A stretch of 64,000 bases of DNA from positions 1,674,001 through 1,738,000 of the forward strand of contig NZ_CP116805.1 of assembly GCF_028463845.1 (NCBI RefSeq), read 5' to 3'. The DNA comes from Gimibacter soli. Its GTDB lineage: Bacteria; Pseudomonadota; Alphaproteobacteria; Sphingomonadales; Kordiimonadaceae. Shown here one piece after another: positions 24,912-33,486 of the stretch. Position 1 is the stretch's first letter; the number at the start of each line of letters is the position of its first letter. The notes beneath the pieces are model-generated. The model saw only the letters and a program-made list of their open reading frames with translations, searched no databases and was not told where the DNA came from. The translations under genes and the position numbers were made by a program.

Positions 24912-25769
24912 CTATTTCGGAGCGGCAAGCGAAGCTAAAAGCTCGACGGACCTACTGGCTACGATATTGCTTTGCCTAAAAATTTGCTGATTTGCGCGAC
25001 GGATTGCGTCTCCGTCTTCTAACCAGAAGACATTTTCGCCGGTTTTGTTCCAGCTCGGCCCAATCGCGATATTGTGAGCGATGGGAAGCCACACTTCGGC
25101 TTGGGTGTTTTTCAGTATTGTTGTGCTCGGACCGTCGAGTCTCAGTATTGGGACACTACCGATTACAAAGCTTTTGTGTGGTTTCGCAATGACGATGATG
25201 TTGATCCCCACTTTTCCGAGGGCAGGTTCGACGACTTCGCTGGATCTTGAAAGAGCATGTATCCGAGCTTTTTCTAGAACTCTTTTCATCGCTTTTGGGT
25301 CGTCAAATTTGGCTGCGACCTGCTCCTCGCTCATTCCATGCTTTTCAGCTATTTTGGGGATGACTGCCTCAATATGACGGCTCCAATTCTCATCCGTGAA
25401 GAAGGGAGCATGAATCTCCGGGGTTCTTTTGTACTGATGAACAAAGAAGTGATCCCAGATGCGCCGCTCATCTGGCGATAATTTGGGGTATTTTTCGGAG
25501 GATATCGCATGGATTATTTTTCTAACTATTGGAGCGGTATGGTCCTCTAGTTTTGAATAGGCGATTTCCAAGGCAGGATTCTTATCACCAGATGCCATGG
25601 TGTATGAGTATAGATGGTTTTGCAGGAAGGCATTTTCTGGCGTCGCTCGATGAATATCGCCGGTTTTCTTGTTGAAAACATGAAGCTGTCCATCTTGAGC
25701 GCAGAAGTTTTTAAGCAAGAGTATCGGAACATAGTGATGTCTCTTGGGTGTGGAAGCGGCGCCGGCCAT
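24912..25769 (-). CDS. DUF4238-family protein, probably acquired
   Basis: A 285-residue protein with the DUF4238 hallmark HHYVP at residues 11-15 followed by LLLKNFC and a short beta region (GQLHVFNKKTG). The middle is helical with RRIWDHFFVHQYKRTPEI, and the end is rich in beta strands. The biochemical role of the family is not known to me. The gene is visibly richer in A+T than all its neighbours and uses many codons they avoid. It is flanked by two copies of the panC 3' end. The ATG at 25769 is preferred, since the longer frame extends into panC; a GAGGA-type site precedes it. Confidence 0.85.
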   Translation of the reverse strand: MAGAASTPKRHHYVPILLLKNFCAQDGQLHVFNKKTGDIHRATPENAFLQNHLYSYTMASGDKNPALEIAYSKLEDHTAPIVRKIIHAISSEKYPKLSPDERRIWDHFFVHQYKRTPEIHAPFFTDENWSRHIEAVIPKIAEKHGMSEEQVAAKFDDPKAMKRVLEKARIHALSRSSEVVEPALGKVGINIIVIAKPHKSFVIGSVPILRLDGPSTTILKNTQAEVWLPIAHNIAIGPSWNKTGENVFWLEDGDAIRRANQQIFRQSNIVASRSVELLASLAAPK

Positions 25770-25794
25770 CGTATTCCTCAGTAAAGTTATATCG

Positions 25795-25823
25795 AGGATA
25801 CGATGGTTAGTGTTGCTGTCCAA
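25795..25823 (-). promoter_or_regulatory. Possible promoter of the DUF4238 gene inside the panC end
   Basis: On the minus strand TTGGAC (25823-25818) and TATCCT (25800-25795) are 17 bases apart, about 26 bases ahead of the DUF4238 ATG. The -35 box overlaps the last codons of panC. A better -10-like TATAAC also occurs just downstream. Plausible but unproven. Confidence 0.35.
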
Positions 25824-26682
25824 TCGCCATATTGTCGAGAAGGCGGACGGCGCCGAGGCGCGCAACGGCAAGAACACGCGCCGGGGGATGCCCCGGCGCC
25901 AGTGTTTCAAGGGGGGTGAGGCTCGCGGCATCGACGATGGATATATAGTCGACCGACTGGAAACCGGCAGCGATGAGCTTGGCCGTGGCGGCTTTCTCCA
26001 GCGCGCGGAGATTGGCGCCCGGTTTGGCATCCGCGACCAGTGCTTTGAGGATCAGGTTGAACTGCCCGGCCACTGCGCGCTCAGCTTCGCTCAGATACGC
26101 GTTGCGGGATGACGCGGCGAGGCCGTCTGCCTCGCGGATCAGCGTACCGCCCAGAATTTCGACCGGGATATCCAAGTCCGCCACAAAGCGCCGGATAACG
26201 GCAAGCTGCTGGAAGTCCTTCTCGCCGAAGATCGCCACATCAGGCAGTGCCTGCAGCAGCAGTTTGGTGACGATGGTGGCGACACCATCGAAATGGCCGG
26301 GGCGAATGGCACCTTCGAAGCCAACGGTGACGCCCGCCACCTGCACGCGGGTTGTGGCGCCTTCGGGATACATCTCGGCGACACTCGGGCAGTAAACGAG
26401 GCTTGCGGGCGTGGCGGCGAGCTTTTCGCGGTCGGCGTCTTCGGTGCGGGGATAGCGGTCGAAATCCTCGTTGGGGCCGAACTGGGTCGGGTTCACGAAG
26501 ATCGACACGATCACGCGGTCGGTATGCTTCGCCACAGCATCCACGAGCGACAGGTGGCCGTGGTGCAGCGCGCCCATCGTGGGCACGAGGCCGACCCGCA
26601 GCCCTTCGCGCTTCCATGCGGCCACAGTGGCGCGCAGGTCCGCAATCGTACGCACGACGGGGGGAAGGGCGGGGCTTGTCAT
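25807..26682 (-). CDS. panC: Pantothenate synthetase PanC
   Basis: A 291-residue enzyme that joins pantoate and beta-alanine using ATP, a step towards coenzyme A. PTMGALHHGHLSLV carries the HIGH-like ATP motif (residues 40-43). FVNPTQFGPNEDFDRYPR is the pantoate region, and GEKDFQQLAVIRR and SSRNAYLS (the KMSKS equivalent) follow. The gene ends NMAIGQQH, whereas a second detached copy of the same end stops at NMAIG, so the last three codons look newly acquired. The active site is complete. The panB gene is not in the window. Confidence 0.95.
   Translation of the reverse strand: MTSPALPPVVRTIADLRATVAAWKREGLRVGLVPTMGALHHGHLSLVDAVAKHTDRVIVSIFVNPTQFGPNEDFDRYPRTEDADREKLAATPASLVYCPSVAEMYPEGATTRVQVAGVTVGFEGAIRPGHFDGVATIVTKLLLQALPDVAIFGEKDFQQLAVIRRFVADLDIPVEILGGTLIREADGLAASSRNAYLSEAERAVAGQFNLILKALVADAKPGANLRALEKAATAKLIAAGFQSVDYISIVDAASLTPLETLAPGHPPARVLAVARLGAVRLLDNMAIGQQH
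25826..25857. repeat. Right copy of the panC 3'-end direct repeat
   Basis: Matches 24832-24863 with 25 identical bases, one mismatch, then 6 identical bases. The two copies are in the same orientation and lie about 990 bases apart, flanking the AT-richer DUF4238 gene. This is the arrangement expected of att sites or of a recombination junction at a gene 3' end. Confidence 0.7.
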
Positions 26683-26712
26683 GATGAGAAATCCTCGGGT
26701 GGTCGCCGTGAT

Positions 26713-27675
26713 TCAGCCGCGGGCCAGCCGCACGCTATCCAGATCTTCGAGCCCGTTATAGGTGATGATGCCCATGATGTCGTTCACATAATCCTGGCCG
26801 CGCTCGGAATAGTCAGCAAGCGACGGGGCGAGGGCGGGGCCGGTCAGCGGTTCGGCCTGTTCGCGCAGGGCCGCCCGGCGCAGGCGTAGCGAGCGGTAGC
26901 TGGCGTGGCGGTTCAGATTGATCATGTAGCTTTTGACGCTGTCCAGAAGCTCGTTGAAGCTTTTGACCTTGTGGTTGCGGCCGGCCGCACGGGCGCGCGG
27001 CACGATGCCGTCGGCGTCATCACCCCACACCCATTCGCCAAAGAGGGCATTGCCCTGCAGGGCAAAATGGCTGGTGCCCCAGCCCGATTCCATGGCCGCC
27101 TGCGCGAGCGCGAGCGACGGGGGAATCACATCGACCCTGAGAAGCAAATCCTTGAAAACGCGGGGTTCCAGCTTTTCGCCGATCGGCACGCGGAAGGTGC
27201 GGGCCACCGTGCGCAGCCATTTTTCATCGTAGCTGCGGACACTGCCGCGCGATTCGAAGCGCGCCTTGATGGCGAGGATGCGGTTGCGGTCCGATTCGAT
27301 AATTTCGTTGGCGCGCAGCACCAGCGGCAGGATCGCCGCCGTGAACATGCGCTTGCGCTCCTCAACCAGTTCTATTTCCGCGATATTTTCGGGCAGGCGA
27401 GTCGCAAAGGCGCGGGGAATGTCGCCTTCAGCCGTCAGATCGGTGCTGAGAACGGCATAGACATGCTCGATCACTTCTTCGGGGTCACCGGTCGTCATGG
27501 CGCTCGGCGGCTCGCCGATCAGATAGTCGGGTACGGCGATCTCAAGGTCAGCCGTCGGGGCGCTGACAAGCAGAAGGCGCGCGAATCCAACCGGCACAAC
27601 GGCCAGGATGAACGCGATCACCAATACTGCAAGGCCGTTCCGGGACGTCCCCGTCATGCGCGCCGCTACTCCCAA
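26713..27675 (-). CDS. Bax-like glucosaminidase-domain protein
   Basis: A 320-residue protein with one N-terminal membrane anchor (GLAVLVIAFILAVVPVGFARLLL), so the bulk should be periplasmic. The C-terminal half is a glucosaminidase/lysozyme-like domain of the Bax type: PPSLALAQAAMESGWGTSHFALQGNALFGEW contains the expected catalytic Glu in MESGWG, followed by ESYMINL-type helices. It probably cuts peptidoglycan glycan strands. A start at the second Met (27657) is an alternative. It diverges from mipZ, with about 155 bases between the starts. Confidence 0.85.
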   Translation of the reverse strand: MGVAARMTGTSRNGLAVLVIAFILAVVPVGFARLLLVSAPTADLEIAVPDYLIGEPPSAMTTGDPEEVIEHVYAVLSTDLTAEGDIPRAFATRLPENIAEIELVEERKRMFTAAILPLVLRANEIIESDRNRILAIKARFESRGSVRSYDEKWLRTVARTFRVPIGEKLEPRVFKDLLLRVDVIPPSLALAQAAMESGWGTSHFALQGNALFGEWVWGDDADGIVPRARAAGRNHKVKSFNELLDSVKSYMINLNRHASYRSLRLRRAALREQAEPLTGPALAPSLADYSERGQDYVNDIMGIITYNGLEDLDSVRLARG

Positions 27676-27753
27676 TCTTTCACCGATAGCTAGTTGTGTA
27701 CACGAAGGCTGCTTAATAAAAACTAACAGGTAGCGCGGGCCTTCGTCCTGCTA

Positions 27754-27781
27754 TTGACAGGGGGGCGCCGGGCCCTAATAA
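27754..27781 (+). promoter_or_regulatory. Sigma-70-like promoter of mipZ
   Basis: A consensus -35 box TTGACA (27754-27759) and TAATAA (27776-27781) are separated by 16 G+C-rich bases. Transcription would begin near 27788, about 43 bases before the TTG start of mipZ. This placement argues against the GTG at 27795 as the start. Confidence 0.55.
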
Positions 27782-27830
27782 CTCGTGCGACTTTGTGGCT
27801 CTTTTTTGGCCGTTTAGAGGAGATACCGCG

Positions 27831-28694
27831 TTGACGACGGGTCAGGCAAGCACCAACACGCATTTGCCCCGCCGCCCCTATGTGATCGTTCTCGGCAACG
27901 AAAAGGGTGGTTCCGGCAAATCCACAACGGCCATGCATATCGTGGTTTCCCTTTTGCGCGAAGGCTTTAGGGTCGGCACGATCGACCTCGACGGCCGGCA
28001 AAAGAGCCTCACACGCTATATCGAAAACCGTCGGGCCTATTGCAAGGCCAACGATGTCGAACTTCCGATGCCGCTTGAACGCGTTATCGTCCGTTCCACC
28101 GCCCGCACCAGCGATGAAGCTGAGGCGGACGAAAAAATGCGGTTCGAGGATACCTATGTCGAGCTGATGGATCAGGTTGACGTGATCGTGATCGATTGTC
28201 CGGGGTCCGATACCTTCCTGTCGCGCCTTGCGCATACTGCAGCCGATACGCTGGTGACCCCCATCAACGACAGTTTCGTCGATCTGGACCTGATCGCCCG
28301 TATTGACCCCAAGTCCTACAAGGTCGCCGGCCCGAGCCTTTATGCCGAGATGGTGTGGAAGGCCCGTCAGCGCCGCCAGATGGCCGATGGTGGTACCATC
28401 GACTGGGTACTGCTGCGGAACCGTGTGGGCGCTGTGCATGCCAAAAACAAGGAACGTGTCGAAAGCGTGGTCGAGGAACTGACCAAGCGTATCGGCGTGC
28501 GTTATATCTCCGGCCTTGGCGAACGGGTGATCTACCGCGAGCTTTTCCCGAACGGCCTGACGCTGATGGACCTGCGCGATGAAGGCGTTTCCGAGCGCAA
28601 CGATTTCAGCATGTCGCATGTGGCGGCCCGGCAGGAGCTTCGGGCGCTGATGGACGGGCTCAATCTCGCCTTCCGGCGCGAGAAGGTCGCCTGA
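27831..28694 (+). CDS. mipZ: Division-plane positioning ATPase MipZ
   Basis: A 287-residue ParA/MinD-type ATPase that binds ParB near origins and inhibits FtsZ assembly, so placing the septum at mid-cell. The deviant Walker A KGGSGKST is at residues 25-32. GTIDLDGRQKSLTRYIENRRA is specific to MipZ rather than ParA, and VIVIDCPGSDTFLSR is Walker B. DWVLLRNRVG fits the MipZ C-terminal part. The start is taken as TTG with an AGAGGAGA site 7 bases ahead; a GTG at 27795 is less likely. ParB is not in the window. The J-domain gene follows after 7 bases. Confidence 0.93.
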   Translation: MTTGQASTNTHLPRRPYVIVLGNEKGGSGKSTTAMHIVVSLLREGFRVGTIDLDGRQKSLTRYIENRRAYCKANDVELPMPLERVIVRSTARTSDEAEADEKMRFEDTYVELMDQVDVIVIDCPGSDTFLSRLAHTAADTLVTPINDSFVDLDLIARIDPKSYKVAGPSLYAEMVWKARQRRQMADGGTIDWVLLRNRVGAVHAKNKERVESVVEELTKRIGVRYISGLGERVIYRELFPNGLTLMDLRDEGVSERNDFSMSHVAARQELRALMDGLNLAFRREKVA

Positions 28695-28701
28695 GGCGGC
28701 T

Positions 28702-29139
28702 ATGGGCTGGCTCCTGATCGGTCTCCTGATCGCTGCGGCGTTCCTCATTCTTCTGGAATGGTGGGCACGCACGGATGTGGATTCGGCCAAGCGCGTGCTT
28801 TTCTGGGCGGCTGTCGGCGCCTGTATCCTCCTTTGCCTCTTTCTGGTGGCGACGGGCCGTGGCCTTGCGGCGATTGTTCCCGTCGGTATTTCCCTGTGGC
28901 GGTTCCGCAATATGGGCAAGGCAGCGCGCGAGGCGGGCGAACGCATGGTGCGGCCCCGCAAGGGCGGCATGAGCCGCAAGGAAGCGCTCGAGGTGCTGGG
29001 GCTGAAGGAAGGGGCGAGCGTCGCCGAGGTCAATACGGCCTACCGCCGGCTGATGGCCGTCAACCATCCCGACAAGGGCGGCAGCGACTGGATGGCTGCC
29101 AAGCTGAACGAAGCCCGCAAGGTGCTTCTGGACGATTAA
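28702..29139 (+). CDS. Membrane-anchored J-domain protein
   Basis: A 145-residue protein with two N-terminal hydrophobic segments (about 3-20 and 32-65) and a C-terminal J-domain from about residue 85. The J-domain has EALEVLGLKEGASVAEVNTAYRRLM and the HPD signature in VNHPDKGGSD. It lacks the G/F, zinc and C-terminal domains of DnaJ. The layout, a membrane anchor then a short J-domain, is like mitochondrial Pam18/TIM14 and its alphaproteobacterial relatives. It would recruit DnaK to the inner membrane. It sits directly behind mipZ. Confidence 0.88.
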   Translation: MGWLLIGLLIAAAFLILLEWWARTDVDSAKRVLFWAAVGACILLCLFLVATGRGLAAIVPVGISLWRFRNMGKAAREAGERMVRPRKGGMSRKEALEVLGLKEGASVAEVNTAYRRLMAVNHPDKGGSDWMAAKLNEARKVLLDD

Positions 29140-29211
29140 CCATACCATTGACGCCGTGCAGTGGCGCTGCCACTGTGTCGGCACTTTCGATCCATTTCTT
29201 CCGAGGCAGAT

Positions 29212-30591
29212 ATGAGCGCACACGCTTTCCACCCCACGGTTCTTCGCGAGTATGACGTTCGCGGCATCATCGATGAAACGCTCGGGGCGGATGACGCACG
29301 CGCGCTTGGCAAGGCCTTCGGCACCAAGGCGGTGGCAACCGGCGGCAAGAAAATCGTGGTCGGCTACGATGGCCGGGTATCTTCGCCCGCGCTGCGCGAT
29401 GCGCTTGTGGATGGCCTGCGCTCCACCGGGGTCGATGTCACCGATATCGGGCTCGGCGCCACGCCGATGACCTATTATGCGATGTTTGAACTCGATGCCG
29501 ACGGCTGCATCATGATCACCGGTTCGCACAATCCGCCGAATTACAACGGCTTCAAGATGATGATGCACAAGAAGCCGGTGTTCGGGGAAGCGATCCAGGA
29601 ACTCGGCGCTGTTGCCAAGGCTGGCGACTATGCGACCGGCAAGGGCGGGTACGAACAGGTTGACGTGTTCGACCGCTATATCGACCGCCTGATGAAAGAT
29701 TTCGAAGGCGCCAGCTTCACCGTGGCTTGGGACCCGTCGAACGGCTCGGCCGGGCCGGCTGTGGCCGCACTCGCCAAGCGCCTGCCGGGCAAGCATTATG
29801 TGATCAACGAGGAAGTCGATGGCACCTTCCCCAATCACCATGCCGACCCGACCGTTGAGAAAAACCTTGAGCAGCTGAAGGCGCTGGTGCGCGAAAAGGG
29901 CTGCGACATGGGCATCGCCTTCGATGGCGACGGCGACCGGATCGGTGCCGTGGACAGCGAAGGCCGTGTGGTCTGGGGTGACCAGCTGCTGGCGATCCTC
30001 GCCGGCCAGCTGCTGAAAGAACTGCCGGGCGCGCCGATCATCGCCGATGTGAAGGCAAGCCAGGCGCTTTACGACCGGATCGCTGAACTGGGCGGCCAGC
30101 CCGTGATGTGGAAAACCGGCCACTCGCTGATCAAATCGAAGATGGTGGAGCTTTCCTCGCCGCTCGCAGGCGAGATGTCGGGCCATATCTTCTTCAAGCA
30201 TAAATTCTATGGCCATGACGACGCGCTTTACGCCGCCGTCCGCCTGCTGAACGCGGTGGCCGATCAGGGCGGCAGCCTGAAAGCCCTGAAGGACGGCCTG
30301 CCGGCCGCCATCAACACACCCGAACTGCGCTTCGACTGCGACGATTTCCGCAAGTTCGAAGTGATCAAGGAAGTTCAGAAGCGTCTGGAAGCTGCGGGGG
30401 CCGATATGTCGACCGTGGACGGTGTTCGTGTGAAGACGGCGGACGGCTGGTGGCTCCTGCGCGCCTCCAACACGCAAGCCGTTCTGGTGGCACGCTGCGA
30501 GGCCTCGTCCGAGGCCGGCCTCGACCGCCTGAAGGCCGAGCTTGTGGCGGCGCTGACCGCCTCCGGCGTGGAGCCGCCTGCCGACCTTTAG
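29212..30591 (+). CDS. Phosphomannomutase/phosphoglucomutase
   Basis: A 459-residue alpha-D-phosphohexomutase of the AlgC/ManB type, interconverting sugar 1- and 6-phosphates for nucleotide-sugar synthesis. All four functional loops are seen: the phosphoserine loop ITGSHNPPNYNG (Ser105), the metal loop FDGDGDR, the sugar loop GEMSGH and the phosphate-binding RASNTQ. The ATG at 29212 begins right before the family N-terminus (FHPTVLREYDVRGI). Mannose versus glucose preference cannot be decided; enzymes of this type often take both. Confidence 0.92.
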   Translation: MSAHAFHPTVLREYDVRGIIDETLGADDARALGKAFGTKAVATGGKKIVVGYDGRVSSPALRDALVDGLRSTGVDVTDIGLGATPMTYYAMFELDADGCIMITGSHNPPNYNGFKMMMHKKPVFGEAIQELGAVAKAGDYATGKGGYEQVDVFDRYIDRLMKDFEGASFTVAWDPSNGSAGPAVAALAKRLPGKHYVINEEVDGTFPNHHADPTVEKNLEQLKALVREKGCDMGIAFDGDGDRIGAVDSEGRVVWGDQLLAILAGQLLKELPGAPIIADVKASQALYDRIAELGGQPVMWKTGHSLIKSKMVELSSPLAGEMSGHIFFKHKFYGHDDALYAAVRLLNAVADQGGSLKALKDGLPAAINTPELRFDCDDFRKFEVIKEVQKRLEAAGADMSTVDGVRVKTADGWWLLRASNTQAVLVARCEASSEAGLDRLKAELVAALTASGVEPPADL

Positions 30592-30690
30592 GGCCGCCCG
30601 AGCCGATCACGGCTGATCACATCCGTTTTTACCCCTTTAATGGCGCGCTATATGCGTTACATTATGGAGGTAACGACGGATGGAGAGACC

Positions 30691-31023
30691 ATGCCCGACA
30701 AGCGGCAAGACATCGGCAAGACAGGAGGCACGGGCACCGGGGTTCTCACCCGGCCCGAGGCCAAGACCAAAAAGCCGTCCATGTACAAGGTTCTGCTGCT
30801 TAACGACGACTACACGCCGATGGAGTTTGTCGTTCATGTGCTGCAGCGCTTCTTCCGCATGACCGTGGAAGACGCGACGCAGGTGATGCTGCATGTCCAC
30901 CAGAAGGGGGTCGGGATTTGCGGTGTTTTCACCTATGAGGTGGCCGAGACCAAGGTCAATCAGGTGCTTTCGCTGGCTCGCCAGCACGAGCATCCCCTCC
31001 AGTGCACCATGGAAAAAGAGTAA
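30691..31023 (+). CDS. clpS: ATP-dependent Clp protease adaptor ClpS
   Basis: A 110-residue N-end rule adaptor that delivers substrates with bulky N-terminal residues to ClpAP. The core is complete: [24 protein letters not shown], then [21 protein letters not shown]. The N-terminal tail of about 30 residues is flexible and Gly/Thr/Lys-rich, as needed for ClpA engagement. I start at 30691; an in-frame ATG at 30664 with a TGGAGG site could extend it by nine residues. The gene lies 23 bases before clpA. Confidence 0.94.
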   Translation: MPDKRQDIGKTGGTGTGVLTRPEAKTKKPSMYKVLLLNDDYTPMEFVVHVLQRFFRMTVEDATQVMLHVHQKGVGICGVFTYEVAETKVNQVLSLARQHEHPLQCTMEKE

Positions 31024-31046
31024 CCCCCAGTCACAAGGAACAGACC

Positions 31047-33431
31047 GTGCCCCGTTTTTCTCCGAACCTTGAAAACACACTCCACAGGGCACTGCATGAG
31101 GCGAACGAGCGTGCCCATGAATATGCAACGCTCGAACATCTCCTGCTTGCCCTGATCGACGATGGCGACGCGCTTGCTGTGCTGCGCGCCTGCGATGTGG
31201 ATATCGATGTCCTGCGCGACCAGATCGTGACCTATCTGGACGAGGAACTGGATAGCCTGCGCGTTGAAGGCAGCTCGGTTGAAGCCACACCCACCGCTGG
31301 GTTCCAGCGTGTAGTGCAACGCGCCCTCCTGCATGTGCAGTCGTCAGGGCGCGAGGAAATCACGGGTGCCAATCTCCTCGTGGCCCTTTTCTCGGAACGC
31401 GAAAGCCACGCCGTTTACTTCCTGCAAAGCCAGGATATGACCCGCCTTGATGCCGTCAGCTATATCAGCCACGGCATCGCCAAAGTGCCGGGCTATAGCG
31501 AGCCGCGCGCGGTGCGCGGTGCGGATGAGGAAGACAGCGAGGAAGAAGCGACCTCGAAAGAGACCGAACAGCCCGCTGGCGGCGAGAAGAAAGCCGACAC
31601 CGCGCTTAACGCCTATTGCGTGAACCTGAATGCCAAGGCGAAGGCCGGCAAGGTCGATCCGCTCATCGGCCGTGACGCCGAGCTGGAGCGCGCGATCCAG
31701 ATCCTTTGCCGCCGTTCGAAAAACAACCCGCTCTTTGTCGGTGATCCCGGCGTTGGCAAAACGGCGATTGCCGAGGGCCTCGCCCGCAATATCGTCTCGG
31801 GTGATGTGCCGGACGTGCTGAAGGGCGCCACCATTTTCGCGCTCGATATGGGCGCACTGCTGGCCGGCACGCGCTATCGCGGTGACTTTGAAGAACGCCT
31901 GAAGTCGGTCGTCAAGGAGCTTGAAAATTACGACGGCGCGGTGCTGTTTATCGATGAAATCCATACGGTGATCGGCGCTGGTGCCACCTCGGGCGGGGCG
32001 ATGGATGCCTCGAACCTCCTCAAGCCCGCGCTTGCCTCCGGCTCGATCCGCTGCATGGGGTCGACGACCTACAAGGAATTCCGCAGCCATTTCGAGAAAG
32101 ACCGCGCACTGCTGCGCCGGTTCCAGAAGATCGATGTGAATGAGCCGACCGTGGCGGATTCGGTGAAAATCCTGACGGGCCTGAAGCCCTATTTCGAGGA
32201 ACATCACCACGTTCGCTACACGGCGGACGCGATCAAGACGGCGGTGGAGCTTGCCGACCGTTACATCACCGACCGCAAGCTGCCGGACAAGGCCATCGAT
32301 GTGATCGACGAAAGCGGTGCGGCACAGATGCTGCTCGCGCCTTCGAAGCGCAAGAAGACCATCGGCGTGAAAGAGATCGAGGCTGTGGTGGCCAAGATCG
32401 CCCGCATCCCGCCGAAAAGCGTTTCGCGCGACGAGACCCGCGTCATGTCCACGCTCGAAGCTGACCTCAAGCGGGTCGTGTTCGGGCAGGACCCGGCGAT
32501 CAGCGCGCTTACTACCGCGATCAAACTGTCGCGGGCCGGCCTGCGCGCGCAGAACAAGCCGATTGGCTCCTATCTCTTCTCCGGCCCCACGGGGGTCGGG
32601 AAAACCGAGGTTGCCCGCCAGCTCGCTAACCTTCTGGGTGTTGAGCTGCACCGGTTCGACATGTCGGAATATATGGAACGTCACTCGATCTCGCGGCTCA
32701 TCGGTGCCCCGCCGGGCTATGTGGGCTTCGATCAGGGCGGCCTGTTGACCGATGCCGTCGACCAGCATCCGCACTGTGTGTTGCTCCTGGACGAGATCGA
32801 GAAGGCGCACCCTGATCTCTTCAACGTGCTTCTGCAGGTGATGGATAACGGGACGCTGACCGACCATAACGGCAAGAAGGTCGATTTCCGCAACGTGGTG
32901 CTGATCATGACCACCAACGCGGGTGCAGCGGACATGGCGAAAAGTGCCATCGGTTTCGGCCGCGAAACGAACGAGAGCGCGGCAGAGGATGCCGTTAAGC
33001 AGATGTTCAGCCCCGAGTTCCGCAACCGACTGGATGCCATCGTGCCCTTCGATTATCTGCCGCCGGCGGTGGTTTCCCGTGTGGTCGAGAAATTCGTGCT
33101 GGAGCTTGAGCTGCAGCTGGCCGAACGCAACGTGGAAATCTCGCTCAATGACGAGGCCAAGGAATGGCTCGCCGACAAGGGCTATGACCGCCTGTATGGC
33201 GCGCGGCCGCTGGCGCGCCTCATTCAGGAAGAGATCAAGAAGCCGCTGGCCGATGAACTTCTCTTCGGCAAGCTCGCCAAGGGCGGCGAAGTGGTGGTGA
33301 AGATGGCAGGCGGCAAACCTGTTTTCGAGGTCACCCCGCATGCCCCGAAAGCGCCGAGCCCGTCGAAAGCCAAGAAGGGGCGGGCCGTCGCCAAGCGCAA
33401 GACGCCGAAGCCGCCCGTGCCGGTGAAATAG
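31047..33431 (+). CDS. clpA: ATP-dependent Clp protease ATPase subunit ClpA
   Basis: A 794-residue AAA+ unfoldase that pairs with ClpP. Residues 1-145 are the double Clp-N repeat that docks ClpS. A Glu/Asp/Lys-rich linker runs from about 155 to 185. The first AAA module has GDPGVGKT (232-239) and the second GPTGVGKT (about 513-520), each with Walker B acidic residues (FIDEIH and LLDEIEKAH). The C-terminal tail is Lys/Pro/Ala-rich. The start is a GTG following AAGGAAC; the frame opens a little earlier without a site. ClpS directly upstream forms the usual pair; clpP is elsewhere. Confidence 0.95.
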   Translation: MPRFSPNLENTLHRALHEANERAHEYATLEHLLLALIDDGDALAVLRACDVDIDVLRDQIVTYLDEELDSLRVEGSSVEATPTAGFQRVVQRALLHVQSSGREEITGANLLVALFSERESHAVYFLQSQDMTRLDAVSYISHGIAKVPGYSEPRAVRGADEEDSEEEATSKETEQPAGGEKKADTALNAYCVNLNAKAKAGKVDPLIGRDAELERAIQILCRRSKNNPLFVGDPGVGKTAIAEGLARNIVSGDVPDVLKGATIFALDMGALLAGTRYRGDFEERLKSVVKELENYDGAVLFIDEIHTVIGAGATSGGAMDASNLLKPALASGSIRCMGSTTYKEFRSHFEKDRALLRRFQKIDVNEPTVADSVKILTGLKPYFEEHHHVRYTADAIKTAVELADRYITDRKLPDKAIDVIDESGAAQMLLAPSKRKKTIGVKEIEAVVAKIARIPPKSVSRDETRVMSTLEADLKRVVFGQDPAISALTTAIKLSRAGLRAQNKPIGSYLFSGPTGVGKTEVARQLANLLGVELHRFDMSEYMERHSISRLIGAPPGYVGFDQGGLLTDAVDQHPHCVLLLDEIEKAHPDLFNVLLQVMDNGTLTDHNGKKVDFRNVVLIMTTNAGAADMAKSAIGFGRETNESAAEDAVKQMFSPEFRNRLDAIVPFDYLPPAVVSRVVEKFVLELELQLAERNVEISLNDEAKEWLADKGYDRLYGARPLARLIQEEIKKPLADELLFGKLAKGGEVVVKMAGGKPVFEVTPHAPKAPSPSKAKKGRAVAKRKTPKPPVPVK

Positions 33432-33447
33432 GCTTAAACTCCGCTGC

Positions 33448-33486
33448 CGACCACCTGATCAACCCTTTTTGAAGGGCAGGTGGTCG
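33448..33486. other. Nested hairpin between clpA and the FemAB-like gene
   Basis: CGACCACCTG (33448-33457) pairs perfectly with CAGGTGGTCG (33477-33486), enclosing a second stem CCCTT/AAGGG. It spans the last codons and stop of the minus-strand gene and lies 17 bases after the clpA stop. It lacks a clear external T tract, so it may act as a bidirectional 3' structure rather than a classic terminator. Confidence 0.45.

Noticed and set aside
24822-25857. Complete integrative element or prophage at panC
   Set aside because: Only one gene lies between the repeats; there is no integrase, transposase or phage gene. The repeats are long for a target-site duplication.
28660-30477. A 605-codon minus-strand open frame opposite the J-domain and phosphomannomutase genes
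   Set aside because: Antisense to well-recognised genes and without any motif.
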